Source of the DNA: Glutinoglossum americanum
Taxonomy: Eukaryota > Ascomycota > Geoglossomycetes > Geoglossales > Geoglossaceae
DNA length: 64,000 nucleotides
NCBI GenBank assembly: GCA_020080175.1
Contig: JAGHQL010000020.1
Span: 15,181 to 79,180, forward strand
Direction: 5' to 3'
Position 1 is the first letter of the stretch; every line of letters starts with the position of its first letter. The position numbers were made by a program, and so were the translations under genes. Below, in pieces: positions 48,456 through 58,981 of the stretch. Under the pieces are notes generated by a model, which searched no databases, had not been told where the DNA came from, and saw only the letters and a program-made list of their open reading frames with translations.

Positions 48456-49818
48456 ATGAAGAAGACTCTTCTACTCTGCTTCATTCACGGCTTCAAGGTA
48501 AAATTAACCCTTTCGCAAGGCTCAGCGTAAGATCCATTAAGCATTATCCTCCAATAGGGTGACGACAATACTTTCGGTGGCTTCCCCGAATATCTGCGCG
48601 TCAAGGTTAGCAGTGCGCTTCCGAAGATCAATGTCACAACGACAGTCTACCCAAAGTTCGAAACAAGAGGAGAATTAGGGGCCGCTGTAACTAGATTTAG
48701 AGAATGGTAAACCCCGGGTAGAATTGGCATCCCCAGATATTACCAAAAATTAATGGCGGGAGATAGGCTGCAAAATAAAGTCATTGATCTGGAGGTTGAG
48801 GCTTGCACGCCGTCCCCTACAGTTGATCCCTCCGTTCATGTCATCCTTATCGGCCATTCTATGGGGTCAGTGGCATGAATTCTATTGCTCTTGCTGCAAA
48901 TATCTTATCGAATGGTTGCAGAGGTATCGTCGCCGCTGAAACGGCTATTGCAATAGCTGCAGAACAGCCACTCACGCAGTCCTCGGAAACAGCCGGGCTT
49001 CTTTTCCCATATATCTCGGGCATAATCGCCTATGATACGCCATATCTGGGTATATCACCCGGAGTAATTGCTCATGGAGCCGAGGGTCATTACAATACAG
49101 CGTCTACAGCACTAACGCAATTGTCCGGGCTAGCGGGAGGGCTGTGGGGCGGGAAGATTGCCGCAAAAGAAGATAGCAATGCTAGCCTAAGGGATGTAAA
49201 GGCACTACCAGCCCCTGTGGAGTCCGGAGTCACAGCGGAAGCGGTGAAGAAAGACGGAGACGCAGCTGCTACGCCTACTTGGCAGCGCTGGGGAAAGATC
49301 GCAATGTTCGCAGGCGCTGCAGGTGCTGTAGCTGCTGGAGGCGCTGCCGCGTACATGAAGCGCGACCAAATTACTGAGGGCTGGAACTGGGTAGGAGGAC
49401 ACCTAGAGTTCGTGGGCTGCCTAATGAAGGCTGAGGACCTAAAGAATCGCATGGCGAAATTAGAGGAGCTGGTGAAAGAATATGAAATGGGGTTCGTGGA
49501 GTTCTATACGGTACTAGGGAGCGGCTCGGAAAAGGAGAGTTTGGCAGAAGAAAGGACCTTCTGTGTGTTGCCGCAGAGCGACTTGAAGCGATACTTCAAG
49601 CCTGCGAAGAATGACAAGGCAAAGGACGAAACGCTGGCTCATATGAGTGAGTTCTGAGCCATTTGAAATTCCCTTTCGAAGCAATTGCTAAGTGTAGTTC
49701 GCGCTGGACAGGCATGTTCTTTCCCAGAGATAATCCAGGGTATTACCGTTTATCAGACGATACAACAATGGCTGTAGCCTCTTGGACCATAAATAATTGG
49801 TACGAAAGCTCCGGGTAG
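48456..49818 (+). CDS. DUF676-type alpha/beta hydrolase (putative lipase)
   Basis: Putative serine esterase of the alpha/beta hydrolase fold. Five exons, 48456-48497, 48558-48706, 48767-48865, 48922-49646 and 49712-49818, give 373 residues with matching phases. The oxyanion-hole text LLLCFIHGFKGDDNTFGGFP crosses intron 1. The nucleophile elbow GHSMGGIVAAE is created across intron 3, with Ser as nucleophile. SGIIAYDTPYLGISPGV follows. An Ala/Gly-rich hydrophobic stretch (IAMFAGAAGAVAAGGAAAYM) near residue 230 may be a membrane anchor inserted in the lid. Intron 4 is inferred because its removal restores the conserved tail HMSMFFPRDNPGYY; reading through would stop soon after. The substrate is unknown. 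Confidence 0.85.
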
Positions 49819-50526
49819 TGGTCAGTGCTACCATGGAATCTGTATCATTAGACCGGTAATGTGGCACTTGTTTGGGGGCGCCGGGTCAGACGAATTCCCA
49901 AAGCAGATGGTTCTAGCGCATGACTCTCCCCATACAGAATACCCCTATGAAGCGATTCAACCCGGGGGGACAACCAACCTAAGGAGGCTTATCATCAAGC
50001 GCTGCCATAAGAAGAGTTTATGTTTAGGAAGCCTTGGAGCTCCTTTACGTAGATATGAAACTAGATTATCGTTTTAACGCTCTACGGGAACATTCCCGAA
50101 TCCAAATGTAAAGTTTATGTGCGCTGCATTTTAGTCACCAGCAAAGGCATAATGATTCGATGCTGCTCTCTACCTGCTCGATCTTATCTTGTTGGTGTAT
50201 CCTGTAGTGCACCCATCTGAGGCTCTGCGCGTGTCGCCCTTCCACCGCGTAGTGTCTAATTTGCCCTCGCTTAGCACCCTGATCGAAGAGGGCAACCTGA
50301 TCAGCCTGGACGACTTGAGAACGTTTATCACGACGGTTGGGGTCAGAGTAGGCCGTGAAGAACTTCCCTACGAGCTCCTTGTTATTAGTTCACGTATCAG
50401 TTCTCTACAGAACTCTTATTATTTCACCTCTCTCCGGAGGTCGGGGTTGATTCTCCGAACGAAGCTTAGACCTCCTTGTCATCGGCCATCGCACTCACTG
50501 CACACACTCGTTCCCACCAGGCCATA
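49819..50526. other. Intergenic, ste50 promoter region
   Basis: About 710 bp between the hydrolase stop and the ste50 start. Short open frames at 49859-50077 and 50189-50527 show no domain. Expected to carry the ste50 promoter and leader. Confidence 0.45.
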
Positions 50527-52184
50527 ATGGCCTTTCCTACAATCTTTCACGAAGATTCCGATGCAGATGACGAATACGAACGCAGTGTAACCTCTCCTCA
50601 GCTTCCAACTGACTCGGAAGCCTCGCCCACTGACTCCGATCCACCATCCGCCGAGCACACCCCCACAACCTATGGAAACTTCGGAGATGAGAGGTTACCG
50701 AAAGGTACTATGACAGACTGGACGGTAGAGGATTGTGCGGAATATATATCAGGCCTAGGCTTGCAACAATATTACAAAGCGTTCATAGGTGTGTATCCGA
50801 TTCCCCCATGTAGGGCGATGAGGCGAGCAGCCACATAGAAATAAATGGCTAATAGTATGATCACAGATAATTCAATTGTTGGCGAAGCTTTAGTAGCTTT
50901 GAGGCATGATGAGCTAAAAGAGATGGGCATAATCAGTGCAGGGCATCGGCTTACGGTTCTAAAGAACATTTACGACGTGAAGATCAAGCAAGACATACAG
51001 ATTGAACCGGAACACTATATACCACTATGTTTGTCTCCAATAGCGGCCCTGATGGCGATTGTGCCCTGCTGACAGTACCGCCAACTGTAGCTGCCGATGT
51101 TGGACATCGGGACTCCATTGCAACCCAAGAAGATATTGCCCGCATAATACAGTCCATAAAAATCAGGGATGAGCGAATCATCCAGGCTGAGGCTGAGTTG
51201 AAGAAAGTCACAGAGGATTATCGCCGATTGAGAGAGGAACTCTTACCAGTATTCCGGATGGCTAAGGAGATGTCACAACCTTTACCTCAAATAGGAGACC
51301 CGAATAGCGAGCAAGCGCACAACTATGATCAGGCAGGTGTTACCTCACCACCACAGCAGCCTGTCAACGGCATTTCTCGGAAATACTCGACAAAGACGCC
51401 TGGGACTCAACCCAAGAACTCTTCTCCCACGCACATTCCTCTTTCAAACCAGGATTCTAAGCTTGTAGATACATCAAACCTGGACCCGTCTGCCGCTGTG
51501 GTAGCTGCTTCATCTCATCTCACTGCGTTCGTGAGCGGCGGCGGGTCCCAGCCGTCATCTACTCCACATCAACCAAATATGCCTTCTCCAACGTCCCCAC
51601 ATGCACATTCTAGTCAATCTACTCTACCTCCCCGTTCTTACCCAAGGGACCCATCTTCATCCACCCGCTCGCTCCTGTCGAATGCGGACGACTCTACCAT
51701 AACGCCGAACTATTATGCTTCGTCCAATACCACCACACCGGTCGAGCGCGAGCGCAGCAACCCCACGCCCACCTCCTCACGTCCACGTCAAGAGGAGCCG
51801 CCCGGATCCGCAGGCGCGCCTACTGTTGAAATTTTCAAGTCTTTCCGAGTATCCATGGACGATCCATGTTACAAGGTTCTCCCAGCAGCCCTGAAGAAAT
51901 ACCAGATCAATGCCGATTGGCGACAATACGCGCTCTACATCGTGTATGGCGATCAGGAACGCTGTTTAGACCTGCAGGAGCGGCCACTCATTCTTTTCAA
52001 GCAGTTGGATCGGGAAGGCAAGAAACCCATGTTCATGCTACGGCGACATCAAGACGGTCACACCACCTCAGCGGGGCTGAGTCCGGGTAGTGCAAGTCTA
52101 GAGAGTGGGCAGCAAACTAGTAGCATGGGCGGACGTGGCCAGGCATATCAGAGCGGGGTCGACCTGCCTGGAGGCGTGCTGTGA
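50527..52184 (+). CDS. ste50: MAPK cascade adaptor Ste50
   Basis: Adaptor that binds the MAPKKK Ste11 through its SAM domain and small GTPases through its RA domain, feeding the mating/filamentation and osmotic-stress MAPK cascades. Three exons, 50527-50788, 50867-51028 and 51076-52184, give 510 residues. The SAM domain covers about residues 60-130 (MTDWTVEDCAEYISGLGLQQ, then DNSIVGEALVALRHDELKEM). A coiled segment follows (IARIIQSIKIRDERIIQAEA). The middle is Ser/Pro-rich and probably phosphorylated. The RA domain is at about 392-466 (VEIFKSFRVSMDDPCYKVL, YALYIVYGDQERCLDL, KQLDREGKKPMFMLRR). Intron 2 removes a segment whose reading would otherwise stop in frame. Confidence 0.94.
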
Positions 52185-54036
52185 AGTTTCTGGGTTGCGC
52201 TTGGGCATTGAGACTACATTTGGGAAATATGCAATCTTGCGCCTGGAAAGGTACGCAGATCTTGGTTGTGCGATTATCTTGGTTGTATAAATCCCCCATG
52301 CAATACGGCATCTAGGGCATTCCATGGCTGTCACATCTGTTGTCTGTAGGTGGTATTTGCACCCGTCTCTCTATCAAATGTATGTACATTGTTTCCCTTA
52401 TCTCCAGCCAGTCCCCCGAGTTTTGAAGTCATTGTTTTCATGATGGATAAAGGTGTTTCTCTATCCAAAGTCGGAAAAAAAAACGGAAGTTCGGTGATTC
52501 CGCCTCACATCCTCCATCATTACGGAGTCTATGCCTCGTTTTTTTCCCCAACCTGTATGTAAGTTTAAAAACACCTTAACCTTTCGCTCATGTGATATTT
52601 TTGTGGTGCGGAGGCGTGGCAAAACTGGGATGCAGATGTCGTGAGAAACCAGTGCACATGCACCGCCGTACTTTAAATTAACAGTATTGCTCTCCTATTT
52701 GGTCACCACGGGAAATGAAGGGCAAATGACAACAGCGCCTCCCGCTCCGGAGATGCTGCCCTAAACCTGAACCATCTGAAAACGCCACCCTGCGGCTTTT
52801 CTTTTCTTTTTTCTTCCCCATTCCCTTTTTCTTTTTTTTTTTTTAATAATATTTCCTTTTACCCCACTGACGTAACGGCAGTAACCTTTTTTCTGGGGTA
52901 AGAGATTTGTGGACCCCGTTAGGTAATGGGCACTTGGCGCGAAGTAGAGATCCCCTGCGACTCAGGTCTCGAGGGGCTTCAAGTACATAATAAAATGAAA
53001 AGGAAACGTGTCAGCTCTTGATTCTACGCAGCTCTTCGTGCAAGCGGACGTGGTTTTGCCGTCTCTTCCGCCTGTTCTCCTGGAGGGGGTGCGGTGTGTT
53101 GGGGCGATGATCAGCGTGGAGATGCTATATCGCGGAGGGGATCTGTAGGGATCGTCATACGTTGTTGGCACGAGGTCCTCCTCGAATTTAGTAAATTGTA
53201 AACTTTTTTTTTTGGTAGAAGGTAGAATGTGTATGTACAAACGATTACAGGTGACTAGATATATATGGTTCCACTCCAGAGGGAGGGATGCTTGGATGAA
53301 TGGCGATTCGCTAGTGAAACCACAGCGTAGGAAAAACACGTTAGAGCTGGCGAGAGACGCAAATATACCGTCCGGCGGAGGTGATTATAGTGGCGGCGAA
53401 GTAATTTAGAAATATAAGAGAACAAACACGCACCGCTAAACATTCATGCGAGACAAGGGCGCCCCCGCGATAGATGAAATAAGCTAGATCGATGAGCTTT
53501 GAAATCCAAGAACGTGCGAACCGGAGAATAGGAGAAGCAATGGAGTAGTAGTACAAGCTAGGACCGTGGATTTTTTTTCTCTCCCTTTTCAAACGCTAGA
53601 GAGAGATGAGAGCAAAGATAATAATGAGAAAGAAAACCAATATACTAAAAACGAGAGGATATATTTCCCTGGGTATCTGAGCAAGTGCGTCGATCATTCG
53701 TTCGTAGCCGTGCATCCATCGTTAAACACCACTGTTCTGCTCGTACCACGGCTCGCCTCTAAGTTCCCTTGCGTGTACCACCTCGTCGCCGGGTCCCTAA
53801 TGAAGGCTATAAAATAAACGCCCCCGGCCTGACAAGGAAAATCTTTCTCCCTACGAGTGGCTCCATCCAAGAGACCCAGAATCGTGACGCTGTGGTCCTA
53901 CTTCGAAAATAAAAACGAAGAAAAACCAAGTATAGTACAAGCAAAACAACGTTCTGATGCCACGACGTCTATCCCGCTCTTTTGAGTGCCATGTGTTTTT
54001 TCAAATATAAAAGAAATCGGTGGGTTGGATGTTGTA
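52185..54036. other. Intergenic between convergent genes
   Basis: About 1.85 kb between the stops of ste50 (plus) and the protein kinase (minus). It has T-rich tracts (52798-52843, 53203-53212) and low-complexity AT segments, consistent with long 3' ends. Open frames at 52962-53339 and 53341-53592 show no domain. Confidence 0.45.
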
Positions 54037-56622
54037 TCAGAACTTCCACCCATCGTCGTCCTCCTCCTTACAATTCTCTAACCATTCACAGGTGAGTACC
54101 TGCCCCACATTCCACCTGACCTCGATATCCAAGTGCAGACAGCCTCTCACGAGCTCGACAACCGCATTTTCGCTACCAACAACGCCCTGGGCCGACCGCA
54201 AGGCCTTCTCGTCCCAATCGCCTCGCAGTATTAACAATGGGACCCTCGGCTGGAACGTATCTTGGAATGGTAGGCGGCCAGTCAGCAGGCAGAACAGTAC
54301 GACTCCGAATGCCCACATGTCTACTGCAGTGGTAAATACATCGTTGGAACCCTTAACCAACTCTGGAGCCGCGTATTGTAGGCTGCCTACGATGGATGTG
54401 CTTGTTTCGGAAGGCCCGATGTTCTTATGAAGGCGATCGATTTTCTCATGGGGGTACTGAGATCCATTGCGTGTTTCGGCGGTTCCATCGCTAGTGACAA
54501 ACTCTGCCATGCCGAAGTCACAGAGAAGGAGATTGCCCCCATCCGTCGTTGCATGCGGGCCGGTCATATCCAATAGGCAATTTTCTAGTTTTATGTCTCG
54601 ATGAACTACATGCATGTCTTCGTGGAGATATCGTAGCGCAGAGGCGAGCTGAAATGAATACCTCTTTGCCAGTTCTGATTTTAGGCCTTGGCGGTTATCG
54701 CGGACTAGATCGAATAAAGTGCCGCCGGTGTTCAGTTGGGTGAAACAGAATGTAGCGAACTCGGTGTCGTAGACTGCTATGAGTGGTAGGACATGTCGGT
54801 GGTTTAGTAATCGCCATAGCAGGACTTCATGCTCAAATTCTGCCTGTAGCTGCTCATTTTCGCGCTCTTCTTTACCCGCAACCCTCTTTCGGACGATCTT
54901 AACAGCTTGACGGACGCGCTTGTCGTTCTCGATGGTAAACGCTTCTTTGACTACGCTGAAGCCTCCGAAACCAATCTGTTTTCCAATCACATATGCGCCT
55001 ACTTCCTGGCCCTCATCATCTGGCTGCGCGATTGCGGCTTTGCCGGTGGGCATCCACATCGATAGGTATGCACTGGCGGGCGACATCGAATTGCCTGATG
55101 CAGAACGCTCTGAACCCGTCCTCCTACTTCGGTGGTTGGCGATACGCTTGTCTAGTGAATGGCTGAAGCTTCTATGTGTGGTGGTCAAGCGCGTGCCCCG
55201 CGGCACCGTTGGCCAAGCACTCGTCTCAACGAGTGATGTTGGTTCATCAAGGTGCGGAAACATCCCAAGTGGCGAAAGAGAGTATTCTGCCGGATGCCGT
55301 AACGGCGTGCGAACTTCATCAATTAGCGGAGAGGCAGTAATCTCAGAGGTGAGCGAGGGCATACGCGGGCGATCTTGCAAATCAGAGTTCCGCGCAAGTG
55401 AGTCTACCGTGGATTGCACAAGTGGGTAGTGTGATTGGCCTTGCTGTAGTTGTAACATGCCATTCTCCGTGCCTACCCGCCTGCCACGTCGTACCACGGG
55501 TTCGCCAGTGATGGGGTCATATTTCGCTCGCTCAGAGTCGCTATGAGCTCTTAAAGGCGGTGTATGTGTTTGTTCGTCAGCTAGCTCCTTCAACATGGAG
55601 CGTCCCCTCAACCCGATGTCGATTCCCGACTTGGGCTTTGGCAATGGCTGGTCAAGAGCATGCTGATGGCCGTCGTCCAACGTCACATGGGGGTCGAAAC
55701 TGATGGACACACTACGGTGGTGGGATACGGGTTCTTCCGGTGAGGGAGGTTGTGCGCATGGCTCGTTCTCTTGCGCGGGGTCCTCCTCGATGGCGCTGCC
55801 GAAGTCTCTGGCCGGAGAAGCCAGTATGGCTGTTGAAGGCGCGGAGGTATAGGCGCCAAAATGTCTAGGCTGTTGGGCGGGCGCAACCATCGAGGGTGCG
55901 GAAGTATAACCATCAAACTTTCTAGGTAGTGGGGCCGGTGCGACTATTGAGGGTACGGAAGTGTAGCCATCTAAATTTCTAGGTTGGGAAGCCGGTGCGA
56001 CCGCCGAGGGTGACGATGAATAGCAGTCAAAGTTTCTAGATGGGAGTCCTGACACAGCTATCGGAGGAGTCGAACCATAGCCATCGAGGGTTCTAGGTGT
56101 GGAAGTAGGCACGACTATCGGGGGCGTCGAAGCATAGTCATCAAGGTTTCTAGGCGTAAGAGTAGGCACGACTATCGGAGGTGTGGAAGCATAACCGTCG
56201 AAATCTCTAGGCGGAGGAATTGGTACGGCTTTCGAGGGTGTCGGAGCATCAAGATCTTTAGGCGGAGGAGCGGGCACGACTATAGGAGATGTCGAAACAT
56301 AGTCTTCTCCGTGATCAGACAGCATTGATACTTCCGAATGGAGCCTAGGGCTAGCGAGTTTGGATTTGCTGATCAAAGACTTGTATCCATCCAACGGATA
56401 CAGGCCATTCGACGTGGGAGAGCTGACCGCTCCTCCACCCCCATTTCCGTGTGTAGGAGAAGCGGTCGCAGGAGAAGTAGATGGATTCGGCGACGATGCG
56501 TTTAACGCTAATCTCCGGAGGAAGTGCTTTGCATCCAGTGAGGCCATCACATCACCCATCCGCGAGGCCAAGCGCACAATGTCTGTGTGCGGTTTGCCCC
56601 AAGCGGCGGCAAAATGCGACAC
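54037..56622 (-). CDS. Serine/threonine protein kinase with repetitive N-terminus
   Basis: Single-exon gene of 861 residues. The kinase domain lies at about 542-852 and has all key motifs: Gly-rich loop IGKQIGFGGFSVVKEA, Lys in QAVKIVRKR, catalytic loop VVHRDIKLENCLL, DFGMAEF, APELVKG and DMWAFGVVLFCLLTGRLPF. It is therefore probably active. The first 540 residues are disordered and rich in Ser and Pro, with a 19-residue tandem repeat (see the separate entry) and the motif SYPLVQ-like SHYPLVQSTVDSL near the middle. It resembles a group of fungal kinases near the Ca/calmodulin-dependent/Snf1-like branch with long N-terminal tails, but I cannot name the orthologue. The start at 56622 is the first Met of the frame. 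Confidence 0.9.
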   Translation of the reverse strand: MSHFAAAWGKPHTDIVRLASRMGDVMASLDAKHFLRRLALNASSPNPSTSPATASPTHGNGGGGAVSSPTSNGLYPLDGYKSLISKSKLASPRLHSEVSMLSDHGEDYVSTSPIVVPAPPPKDLDAPTPSKAVPIPPPRDFDGYASTPPIVVPTLTPRNLDDYASTPPIVVPTSTPRTLDGYGSTPPIAVSGLPSRNFDCYSSSPSAVAPASQPRNLDGYTSVPSIVAPAPLPRKFDGYTSAPSMVAPAQQPRHFGAYTSAPSTAILASPARDFGSAIEEDPAQENEPCAQPPSPEEPVSHHRSVSISFDPHVTLDDGHQHALDQPLPKPKSGIDIGLRGRSMLKELADEQTHTPPLRAHSDSERAKYDPITGEPVVRRGRRVGTENGMLQLQQGQSHYPLVQSTVDSLARNSDLQDRPRMPSLTSEITASPLIDEVRTPLRHPAEYSLSPLGMFPHLDEPTSLVETSAWPTVPRGTRLTTTHRSFSHSLDKRIANHRSRRTGSERSASGNSMSPASAYLSMWMPTGKAAIAQPDDEGQEVGAYVIGKQIGFGGFSVVKEAFTIENDKRVRQAVKIVRKRVAGKEERENEQLQAEFEHEVLLWRLLNHRHVLPLIAVYDTEFATFCFTQLNTGGTLFDLVRDNRQGLKSELAKRYSFQLASALRYLHEDMHVVHRDIKLENCLLDMTGPHATTDGGNLLLCDFGMAEFVTSDGTAETRNGSQYPHEKIDRLHKNIGPSETSTSIVGSLQYAAPELVKGSNDVFTTAVDMWAFGVVLFCLLTGRLPFQDTFQPRVPLLILRGDWDEKALRSAQGVVGSENAVVELVRGCLHLDIEVRWNVGQVLTCEWLENCKEEDDDGWKF
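55798..56307 (-). repeat. 57-bp coding minisatellite (19-residue repeat)
   Basis: About nine tandem units in the kinase N-terminus, residues ~106-275. The consensus is FDGYASTPPIVVPAPPPRN (19 residues), so 57 bp per unit. Seven units from residue 141 are in strict register; two more at the N-terminal side are diverged. Units near the N-terminal side share TPPIVVP, those near the C-terminal side share TSAPS.VAPA, showing two sub-families. Confidence 0.85.
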
Positions 56623-56828
56623 GCTTCCGAGGGCAACGCTGGTCGTGCAGTGAATGAGAGTCGGCAGTTGAAGGCGAAAAGCTTTTCGCTTGCCGCGCTC
56701 AAATTAGAGAAATTGAATTTGGGGGCGCCGGTGAGGCAGCTCTAAGACGTGAGCAAGAGCTCTCTTAGAACAACGAAAGGAGGAGGATTTATCGCTTCAC
56801 CGCAAGTTATACCCGAACGAAAAGCCCT

Positions 56829-57115
56829 GGGGGGGGGGGGGGGGGGGGGGGGGACGGGGGGTTAAGGGGGGGAGTGTTTTTTTTTATAAGGTATCGGTTT
56901 TGGGGAGTTGGGGCCCAGAGGGGGGGGANNNNNNNNNNAAAACAGCCACAACGCCTAGAGCCAGGTGCGCAAAGTAAGTTTCGCGGCGTGCAGGGGCGTG
57001 TGTGTTGTCGCGGGGGGGGGGGGGGGGGGGGGGAAGAGACAGCGGTATAATGGAGAGAGTGATATTATTTTATAAGTATCCTGTTCGGTGAGATGTGGCC
57101 CAGAGTGAGGCGAAG
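56829..57115. other. Poly-G runs and probable false duplication around the gap
   Basis: Poly-G runs lie at 56829-56853 and 57012-57033. The 75 bp after the first run (56854-56928) align with the sequence after the second (57034-57115): both keep TTTATAAG, TATC and CCCAGAG in order. Mismatches in the left copy are mostly extra G or T. This pattern is what an error-rich contig end repeating the next contig would give. Confidence 0.65.
56929..56938. other. Assembly gap (10 N)
   Basis: Ten N bases, a conventional gap of unknown size, seen directly in the sequence. Confidence 0.99.
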
Positions 57116-58342
57116 CCCGCGGAGGTGAGTGAAGAGTGAGGAGTGGAGGTAAAGCTTTTCTTTCACTCAGAGTTCAGAGTTTTCGAAGCAGAGCAGCGCA
57201 CAACACGCAATTAAATTGCCTGCACCGATGAGATGATGACCGTGGGTGCGGGCTGGGTGCAGGGTCGAGTGGCTGGCATTCCCACCAATGTGAGCGTCGG
57301 TAGCCCCAAGCACCTCGCTCGATGGGGGTTGATTGGGGGCGGTCGGGGGTTATTTCGACGGCCGCTACACCATCTGCAGCATCGACGCACTCCAAACTGG
57401 GTGCTTTGTGGAGCTACAAGCCCCCACGCTGCTGGCTACTACACAGGATGTAGGGTAGTGCAAGCAGTACTAAGAGCATCCCCGCAAATTTGTCACACTC
57501 TCACGCACTCTCACTCTCGCTCGCACTCTCTGGCACTCTCTCGCACCCTCACACACTCGCCGACTCACGTGCTGCTGGTTGGATAGGCTTCTTCGGTCGG
57601 CCGCCACGCGCGGCTCTTGGCCTTGTCTTCCCACAATATCCGACCGGTGAGGCGGCCACAATACGAACATGCCGAATAGGCGGTATAGGCAGAGCGGCAT
57701 GGCGAGCAGGACAAGGGCAGGACATCTTGCAGGTTGCAGGTTTGTTGCGAGTGTGTCCGCACGCTTGCCCCACAGCCTTCCGTCAGATCAATTGCCCATC
57801 TGCGTGGAATTTTGATGCGGCCTCATGCGATCTGATCTCATCATTTCGACGCGGCGGCGCGGGTGAGGCGCCACCCAAGGCCAGTCCTAGGCGGATCGCT
57901 CGACTTCCGTGTCGCGATGTATCGTATTCGCCCAGAACATGTACACGGGTATGGTGTGCTGGCCAATAGGAACGAGTGAATATATAGAGATCGTGGGGGC
58001 GAGTCGATCCCTCACGGTCAATCCTCGTGATGATGGCATACATACTACGTACATTAGGCAGTAGGGGAGGGTATCCACTCTATCGGCGGAGCACCTGTAC
58101 CCCGGATCCTCAATAGCGTGAGGCGGCGTCCAAGGCCAATGCGGCGCGTTCCTGTCCAGCCAGTCACACAAGTTTATCTCAGCCCTGTTATGCCCAGTCC
58201 GAATGGGAAGATGCACACGCGACGCACAGGGCGGCTGACGGCGGGTTCGTACGGGATTTCCACAAGAGGAAATAAATACGAAAAGCGGGTGGGGGTTAAT
58301 TAGGGCATCACCAGGAGAGCGCCAAGGAACATCCCTCTGTAG

Positions 58343-58410
58343 AAATTCCCCAAATTCCCCAAAATCCCCAAAATTCCCCAAAATTCCCAAAATATCCGAA
58401 AATGCCCCAA
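58343..58410. repeat. Short ATTCCCCAAA tandem repeat
   Basis: About six imperfect units of 9-11 bp with the core TTCCCCAAA, in the bud14 upstream region. Confidence 0.75.
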
Positions 58411-58981
58411 AGGATCGAGGCAAATCAGTGCCCGGTCGCCAAGAGCCCTGCCGAAAGGGGACCCAATCGTTCCTTTCGGGTGAAACACTTCGCGCTTAGT
58501 CTGCCGGAACCTCCACAGTCTTTTTTCTCGCTCTCCTGTCCTCCTTCCTGTGACCATCGAGCGAAACGTTTAGATATCGCTCGTGCTGCGGCAGCTCTGG
58601 AGTCGCCTTTTCCTTGATTTAGAGTGATCAGCAACTACGCAAAACTTCGATTGGATCTGCGGGATACCCTCGACGAGAATCGACGACGCTCCTTTGGTTA
58701 GAAACTCCTTGAAGTCGTTCTGCGCTCGCGTTCACTACCCGTTTCTGCTCTCCGTGTCGAACGTCAGTCACGCATCCTTTAGTCGTGTCTGGACGCTCTC
58801 TTGAAAAGCCATATCGCAAGCAAACCTTGCCGGTCGGGTTCGGTCAACGGTCGAGCATCTTTGCCAAGGCCGTATGCCAATGCGCTCCTGTATCAGTAGC
58901 TTGAATCGACACTCTACTGGCGAGACTACGCCGATCTCCTCTCTTTGATTAGATATTAACTTGACTTGAAAAAACGCGACG

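Larger units (their letters stand above)
56623..58981. promoter_or_regulatory. Divergent kinase/bud14 promoter region with an assembly gap
   Basis: About 2.36 kb between the starts of the kinase gene (minus) and bud14 (plus). It contains two poly-G runs, a 10-N gap, a CACTCTC-type repeat (57490-57565) and an ATTCCCCAAA repeat (58343-58410). Open frames here (57233-57586, 57490-57969, 57887-58423) mutually overlap and follow the repeats, so none is supported as a gene. The last 400 bp before bud14 are likely its leader. Confidence 0.5.

Noticed and set aside
56829-57033. Poly-G runs considered as telomere-like or replication-origin DNA
   Set aside because: No TTAGGG-type repeat is present; the runs flank an assembly gap and fit sequencing or assembly error.
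57233-58423. Open frames up to 178 codons upstream of bud14
   Set aside because: They track CACTCTC and CCCCAAA repeats, overlap on both strands and contain no domain.
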